A stretch of 64,000 bases of DNA. Origin: Microlunatus endophyticus. GTDB taxonomy: Bacteria > Actinomycetota > Actinomycetes > Propionibacteriales > Propionibacteriaceae. The notes beneath the pieces were generated by a model that did not search any database, had not been told where the DNA came from, and saw only the letters and a list, made by a program, of their open reading frames with translations. The first letter of the stretch is position 1. Each line of letters opens with the position of its first letter. Position numbers and translations under genes: made by a program. Shown here piece after piece: positions 60,542-64,000 of this stretch. The stretch covers positions 248,001 through 312,000 of the forward strand of contig NZ_BMMZ01000003.1 of NCBI RefSeq assembly GCF_014646195.1, written 5' to 3'.

Positions 60542-61600
60542 TCAAGCAACCGTCAACCCAGCCGCCCGGCCGAGTCCCTGGAACCGGTACTGGCTGACGT
60601 GGTAGACGCTGTTGTCGCTGGTGTTCCACTGACTGACGGTCAGCTCCAGGTCATTCAGCGTCGAGCCGGGGATGACGTAGCTGCCGTAGAGCTGGGCAAC
60701 GTGATTGGCGTCCTGGGCATCCCAGCTGGTCCCGTGCAGCAGGGTGACCTGCTCGGTCCGGCGCAGGTCCTGGGTCGGATGTGCGAGCACCATTGCGTTG
60801 ATCTCGTAGTTGGTGACGTCGAACCAGCTGAAGACCCAGCGATCGCCGAAGCGGCGCAGCGAGGACTCTCCGATGATGCCGTCGGTCACGGTGTCCGGCC
60901 CGGCGCCCCAGCGCCACCGGTTGCCGACCTTGCACCAGGGCTCGTACGCGTCCGGGTTGGTCAGCTGCTCCGGGCGCACCCGGTGCAGGATCATCGGCGT
61001 CTCGCGCAGGAATTTCGAGGTGTAGACGTAGACCCGGCCGTCAGCCCCCAGTTCCCAGGTGGCCAGCTGCCGCATCCGGTCGTACGCGTCGGCGGGGAAG
61101 CGGGCACCGGAGTCGTGCCAGGTCGCGCCGTTGTCCTGAGACCTCCAGATCCCGCTCCAGATCACGTTGCCGAAGCTCTGGTTGACGACGGCGTGCAGAT
61201 ACATGGTGCCGCCGAGGGTGATCAGGTCCGACGGGATGATCGTGGAGATCTCATCGCCGTGGGTGTACGGGATCAGCTGCGCCGCCGGCGTCCCACCGAC
61301 CGCAAAGGAGAAGGTGACGCCCCCTTCTTTGGCTGATCGGGGATGAGGGTTGCGGGTACCGGACCACACAGCGGTCGGCGACCGCCAGTTGTCGCCCCAG
61401 TCTCCGCTGAAGCTGTCGCCGAAGACGTAGAGCGACCGACCGTCCGGGCAGCGTCCGACGCCCCCAGGTCGACCCAGTCCAAGCCGTACCTGCCGGTGAG
61501 GTCGGGCCCGGTCAGGTGTGACAGTCCTGTGTGACAGTCCTGTGTGCCGGTCGGTGATGCCCCGGACGAGTGCCGTGCCCTCGGAAGCGGCGGGTTCCAC
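60542..61600 (-). CDS. DUF4185 protein with compensated double frameshift
   Basis: The 352-residue frame encodes a DUF4185 five-bladed propeller-like protein (CPDGRSLYVFGDSFSGDWGDNWRSP, IWRSQDNGATWHDSG, RRFGDRWVFSWFDV). The expected domain start LTGPDLTGRYGLDWVDLG is present only in the +1 frame between 61466 and about 61541. That segment is bounded by a 13-bp tandem duplication (61516-61541) and a run of five C (61461-61465). The two changes (+13 and probably -1) cancel, so the main frame stays open but reads about 25 wrong residues. The start may be GTG 61600 or ATG 61627. The protein may be non-functional. Confidence 0.78.
   Translation of the reverse strand: MEPAASEGTALVRGITDRHTGLSHRTVTPDRARPHRQVRLGLGRPGGVGRCPDGRSLYVFGDSFSGDWGDNWRSPTAVWSGTRNPHPRSAKEGGVTFSFAVGGTPAAQLIPYTHGDEISTIIPSDLITLGGTMYLHAVVNQSFGNVIWSGIWRSQDNGATWHDSGARFPADAYDRMRQLATWELGADGRVYVYTSKFLRETPMILHRVRPEQLTNPDAYEPWCKVGNRWRWGAGPDTVTDGIIGESSLRRFGDRWVFSWFDVTNYEINAMVLAHPTQDLRRTEQVTLLHGTSWDAQDANHVAQLYGSYVIPGSTLNDLELTVSQWNTSDNSVYHVSQYRFQGLGRAAGLTVA
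61516..61541. repeat. 13-bp tandem duplication inside the DUF4185 gene
   Basis: gtgtgacagtcct occurs twice in a row (61516-61528, 61529-61541) and is followed by a partial third copy. Thirteen bases shift the frame by one. Confidence 0.95.
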
Positions 61601-61614
61601 ACTAGGTTGGGACG

Positions 61615-62472
61615 GTGACAGAGTCATGGTCGGTCGATCTGGCCGACCAGCTGGGGATCGATGGGGTGACAGCGGTCGCGACCTTGCGCGCCGGGCTGGG
61701 CGGCAATGAGCTCTGGCGGTTGTCCCGTCCGGACGGTGACCTCGTAGTCCGGGCGTTTCCTCTGGGTGCACCGCCGTACCTGGCCGAGCGCGAGCAGCAA
61801 GCGCATGCCTTCGCCGCCGATCACGGGATCGACGTGCCGGCCGTGCACAGCTGTCAGGTCCTTGACGGCCGCTCGTATCTGGTGATGGATCACGTCCCGG
61901 GCGAGAGGCTGGCCGATGCGCTGTGGCGCGGCGATGATCCCGATGATCTTGGTCGCCGGTCGGGCGCGACTCTGGCGGCGCTGCACCGGATCACCGATCC
62001 GGCGCCCGCGCTGATCGCCCGACGATCCTGGCTCGACTGGCCCGCGGCGATGCCCGGGCTCCGACCGCTGCTGGAGCCGTACGACGCCGGGCACGTCACC
62101 CTGCATCTGGACTTCCATCCGGAGAATCTGATCGTCTCCTCCGAGGGCCGGATCGTCGTCCTGGACTGGGCGAACTGCGTCGTCGGACCGCCTGCAGCTG
62201 ATCTTGCCCGCGCGGGTGCGATCCTCGAGTTGATCTTGGTCGCGGTACCGGAGTTGACCGAGATCGGCCGCCGGGCCGCCGAACGCTACCGGGACGGCTT
62301 CCTGGACGGCTATCGCGAGGCCGGCGGCGATCCATCGATCCCCGACCCGGTGCGCGCCTGGGCCTACGCCGGCCAGCGCCGCGACCTGGCCGGCAGCTGG
62401 GTCCCGCCGTGGTATCTGGACCGTCTCGACCAGCAGTGCCGGGAGTTGGTCGACGCTCAGAACATCCCGTAA
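61615..62472 (+). CDS. Aminoglycoside phosphotransferase-like kinase
   Basis: The 285-residue APH/choline-kinase-fold protein has the catalytic loop HLDFHPENLIV (HxDxxxxN, about residue 162) and the metal-binding aspartate in VVLDWANCVVG. The N-lobe contains LVVRAFPLGAP as the probable ATP lysine/arginine strand. Members phosphorylate small alcohols, sugars or antibiotics, and this substrate is unknown. TAGGTT lies six bases before GTG 61615. It is divergent from the DUF4185 gene and overlaps the convergent PPOX gene by 16 bases. Confidence 0.88.
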   Translation: MTESWSVDLADQLGIDGVTAVATLRAGLGGNELWRLSRPDGDLVVRAFPLGAPPYLAEREQQAHAFAADHGIDVPAVHSCQVLDGRSYLVMDHVPGERLADALWRGDDPDDLGRRSGATLAALHRITDPAPALIARRSWLDWPAAMPGLRPLLEPYDAGHVTLHLDFHPENLIVSSEGRIVVLDWANCVVGPPAADLARAGAILELILVAVPELTEIGRRAAERYRDGFLDGYREAGGDPSIPDPVRAWAYAGQRRDLAGSWVPPWYLDRLDQQCRELVDAQNIP

Positions 62473-62900
62473 CTGCGGGTGATCTCGAACTGGTAGATCA
62501 ACCGCTCCTCGTCGATCATGGCCCGACGGAAGGCGTCGAGTTGCAGCGGTTCACCGTTCCAGTACAGCGATCCCTCCGGCGGGTTCATCGGTTCCTGCAT
62601 CACCGTGAAGAGCCGCACGTTGAGCTCGGCGGCGTCGGGTCCGTCGAGCACCGTGACCCGGGTGTCCAGGCTGAGATAGCTGAACTGGTCCTCCGGCGTC
62701 GCGCCGAAGACGAAGAGCGTGCAGCGCGGGTCGCGGCGCAGGTACTCCGTACGCCTGCGGCTCCGGGTGCCGGAGCTCCACAGCTTCCCATCGACCAGTG
62801 CGATGCCGCAGCGTGCTGCATGCGGACTGCCGTCCGGTCTGATCGTGATCATGGCCGCGGCCCGATGGCCGGCCAGGTAGTCGGCGACCTTCTGGTTCAT
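62457..62900 (-). CDS. F420/FMN-dependent PPOX-class split-barrel protein
   Basis: The 147-residue split-barrel protein starts QKVADYLAGHRAAAMITIRPDGSPHAARCGIALVDGKLW and has RTEYLRRDPRCTLFVFG, a pattern typical of actinobacterial PPOX-class F420-dependent enzymes. The cofactor is inferred, not seen. ATG 62900 lies seven bases after TATTCT (62908-62913, minus strand), so I prefer it to longer readings. It is divergent from the transporter gene. Confidence 0.87.
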   Translation of the reverse strand: MNQKVADYLAGHRAAAMITIRPDGSPHAARCGIALVDGKLWSSGTRSRRRTEYLRRDPRCTLFVFGATPEDQFSYLSLDTRVTVLDGPDAAELNVRLFTVMQEPMNPPEGSLYWNGEPLQLDAFRRAMIDEERLIYQFEITRSYGMF

Positions 62901-62967
62901 GTCCCGCAGAATACGCCGGATCGAAGGATTCGAGGCCACGTACGAGCGTTGTCTAGGCTTGCCGGTC

Positions 62968-63804
62968 ATGACCGAGTCCGTCCTCTCTGGGCGGCCGACG
63001 CAGCGACCCGGGGAGAGCATCGACCCGGGCCAGCGGACCAAGCGTCCCGCTGCGCCGGCCTTCGCCACACTGTCCAGCCCCTACTTCGGCATCCTCGTCG
63101 CCGGCTTCATCGGCGTGATGCTGATCAGCAACATCACCGGCACCAAAGGTGTCCTGCTCTTCCGCTTCATCCACTTCACCGCCGGCCCGTTCACGATGAA
63201 CGGCTTGGTCACCGATGGAGCCTTCTATCTCTTCCCGGCCGCCTACATCCTCGGCGACGTGATCAGCGAGGTGTACGGCTTCCGCGTCATGCGCCGGTTG
63301 ATCATCGCCGGTTTCGGCGTGCTGCTCTTCGCCTCATTGGCGTTCATCATCACCATCCATCTGCCCGCCGCCCCCTTCTACACCGGCCAGCAGGCGTTCG
63401 AGACCGTCGCCGGGGTGGTGCCGCGCTTCCTGATCGCCGGCCTGGCCGGCTACCTGTGCGGTGAGTTCCTGAACTCCCTGGTGCTGGTCAAGATGAAGCA
63501 GCGCAGCGGCGAGCGGAAGCTCTGGGCACGGCTGCTCGGCAGCACCGTGGTCGGCGAATTCGCCGACACCCTGGTGTTCTGCTCGATCGCCGCCGGCGCG
63601 CTCGGCATCTCGACCTGGGCCGATTTCACCAACTACACCGTGATCGGCTTCCTCTGGAAGACGCTGGTGGAGATCCTGGTGATGCCCATCACCTATCGGG
63701 TCACCGGTGCGCTCAAGCGCCGGGAGCCGAGCTATCAGGAGGCTCTGCGGGCCATCGAGGCCGCCGAGCGCCAGGACGCTGCGCTCCAGCCGTCCCAATC
63801 CTGA
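62968..63804 (+). CDS. Queuosine precursor transporter (YhhQ/VUT family)
   Basis: The 278-residue membrane protein has about six transmembrane segments and family motifs GVMLISNITGTK, LFPAAYILGDVISEVYGFRVMRR, AGLAGYLCGEFLNSLVLVKMK and VVGEFADTLVFCSIAAG. YhhQ imports preQ0/preQ1 for queuosine or 7-deazaguanine synthesis. The polar N-terminus is about 35 residues. TAGGCT lies eight bases before ATG 62968. No queuosine genes are in the window, so the host may salvage the precursor. Confidence 0.93.
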   Translation: MTESVLSGRPTQRPGESIDPGQRTKRPAAPAFATLSSPYFGILVAGFIGVMLISNITGTKGVLLFRFIHFTAGPFTMNGLVTDGAFYLFPAAYILGDVISEVYGFRVMRRLIIAGFGVLLFASLAFIITIHLPAAPFYTGQQAFETVAGVVPRFLIAGLAGYLCGEFLNSLVLVKMKQRSGERKLWARLLGSTVVGEFADTLVFCSIAAGALGISTWADFTNYTVIGFLWKTLVEILVMPITYRVTGALKRREPSYQEALRAIEAAERQDAALQPSQS

Positions 63805-64000
63805 TCAACTCGTCCTGATCAACTGCTGCACCCAGAACAGGCCGTCGGCAGGCTGGTCCGGTGAAAGCGCCGGTTCCAGCCTGCCCATGCCGCGATAGTT
63901 GGCGTACACCCGGTTGAGCGCACCCAACTGGTAGGCGACCTCGGCCTGTCGGAGCAACTGGCGGCGGGTGACCCCGTCGCCCTGCCAAGCCTCCAGGTAG
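63805..64000 (-). CDS. C-terminal end of an unrecognised protein, cut by window edge
   Basis: The last 64 residues of a minus-strand gene are visible: YLEAWQGDGVTRRQLL, then RQAEVAYQLGALNRVYANYRG and a C-terminus FWVQQLIRTS. The helical LEAWQGDG...YQLGALNRVYANY pattern is not enough to name a family; a phosphotransferase-like C-terminus is one guess. Its stop codon directly follows the transporter stop, and a near-exact 14-bp duplication (63799-63826) spans both. Confidence 0.55.
   Translation of the reverse strand, partial: YLEAWQGDGVTRRQLLRQAEVAYQLGALNRVYANYRGMGRLEPALSPDQPADGLFWVQQLIRTS

Overview
The window is about two-thirds GC and gene-dense. It carries mycothiol genes (mshD, mycothione reductase), glnR, rex, a mycobacterial-type bS22 gene and many promoters that fit leaderless transcripts. 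This points to an actinobacterium. Gene content (ppk next to mutT1, sugar transport without its own ATPase) would suit a Propionibacteriales relative such as Microlunatus, but that placement is inference. I saw no rRNA, tRNA, CRISPR array, integrase or transposase.

Layout. 1-8.1 kb is accessory: an alpha/beta hydrolase and DUF1479 oxygenase divergent from a ROK regulator, an ArsR-SRPBCC pair, histidine phosphatase, Rid protein, SGNH hydrolase, an ArsR/MFS divergent pair and a VOC protein. 8.2-15.7 kb is a conserved actinobacterial block (ygfZ, nitrobindin-like, dtd, sseC, sseA, MoaD/ThiS-like, glnR). It holds a 30-codon cysteine-ended leader ORF upstream of sseA. 15.8-23.3 kb is a sugar module: IclR and LacI regulators, a two-enzyme Gfo/Idh/MocA-aldo/keto reductase fusion, and a binding protein with two permeases behind a perfect LacI-type operator. 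24-33.3 kb holds redox and phosphate functions (mshD, ppk, mutT1, GH3 lipoprotein, mycothione reductase, AlkD). 33.4-39.9 kb has a twice-frameshifted DUF222/HNH pseudogene, a Nudix-methyltransferase fusion, a glycogen-debranching-type hydrolase, a PPOX protein and a GNAT protein.

40-60.3 kb is a haem and cytochrome c region, nearly all on the minus strand. It runs bS22, epimerase, acyltransferase, (HAD on plus), glutaredoxin-like, rhamnose mutarotase-like, rex-hemA-hemC-hemD/cobA, then hemB-hemL, a histidine phosphatase and the System II genes resA-ccdA-resB-ccsB. The order resembles M. tuberculosis Rv0500B-Rv0529 from memory. Rex (NADH/NAD+ sensor) opens the haem operon, and a Rex-type box lies on its promoter. 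Haem made by HemA/L/B/C/D would feed the cytochrome c assembly proteins encoded beside it. A 4-kb mixed-strand insert (AbrB-type protein, COG4280-like membrane protein, ChrB, FAD monooxygenase, MarR) separates hemD from hemB.

60.5-64 kb has a DUF4185 gene with two mutually compensating frameshifts, an aminoglycoside-phosphotransferase-like protein, a second PPOX protein, a queuosine-precursor-transporter-like protein and a cut-off gene.

Three window-wide patterns stand out: many short tandem duplications of 12-27 bp at gene ends or in disordered coding segments; strong over-representation of the octamer TGATCATG; and TAnnnT boxes 6-8 bases before start codons.
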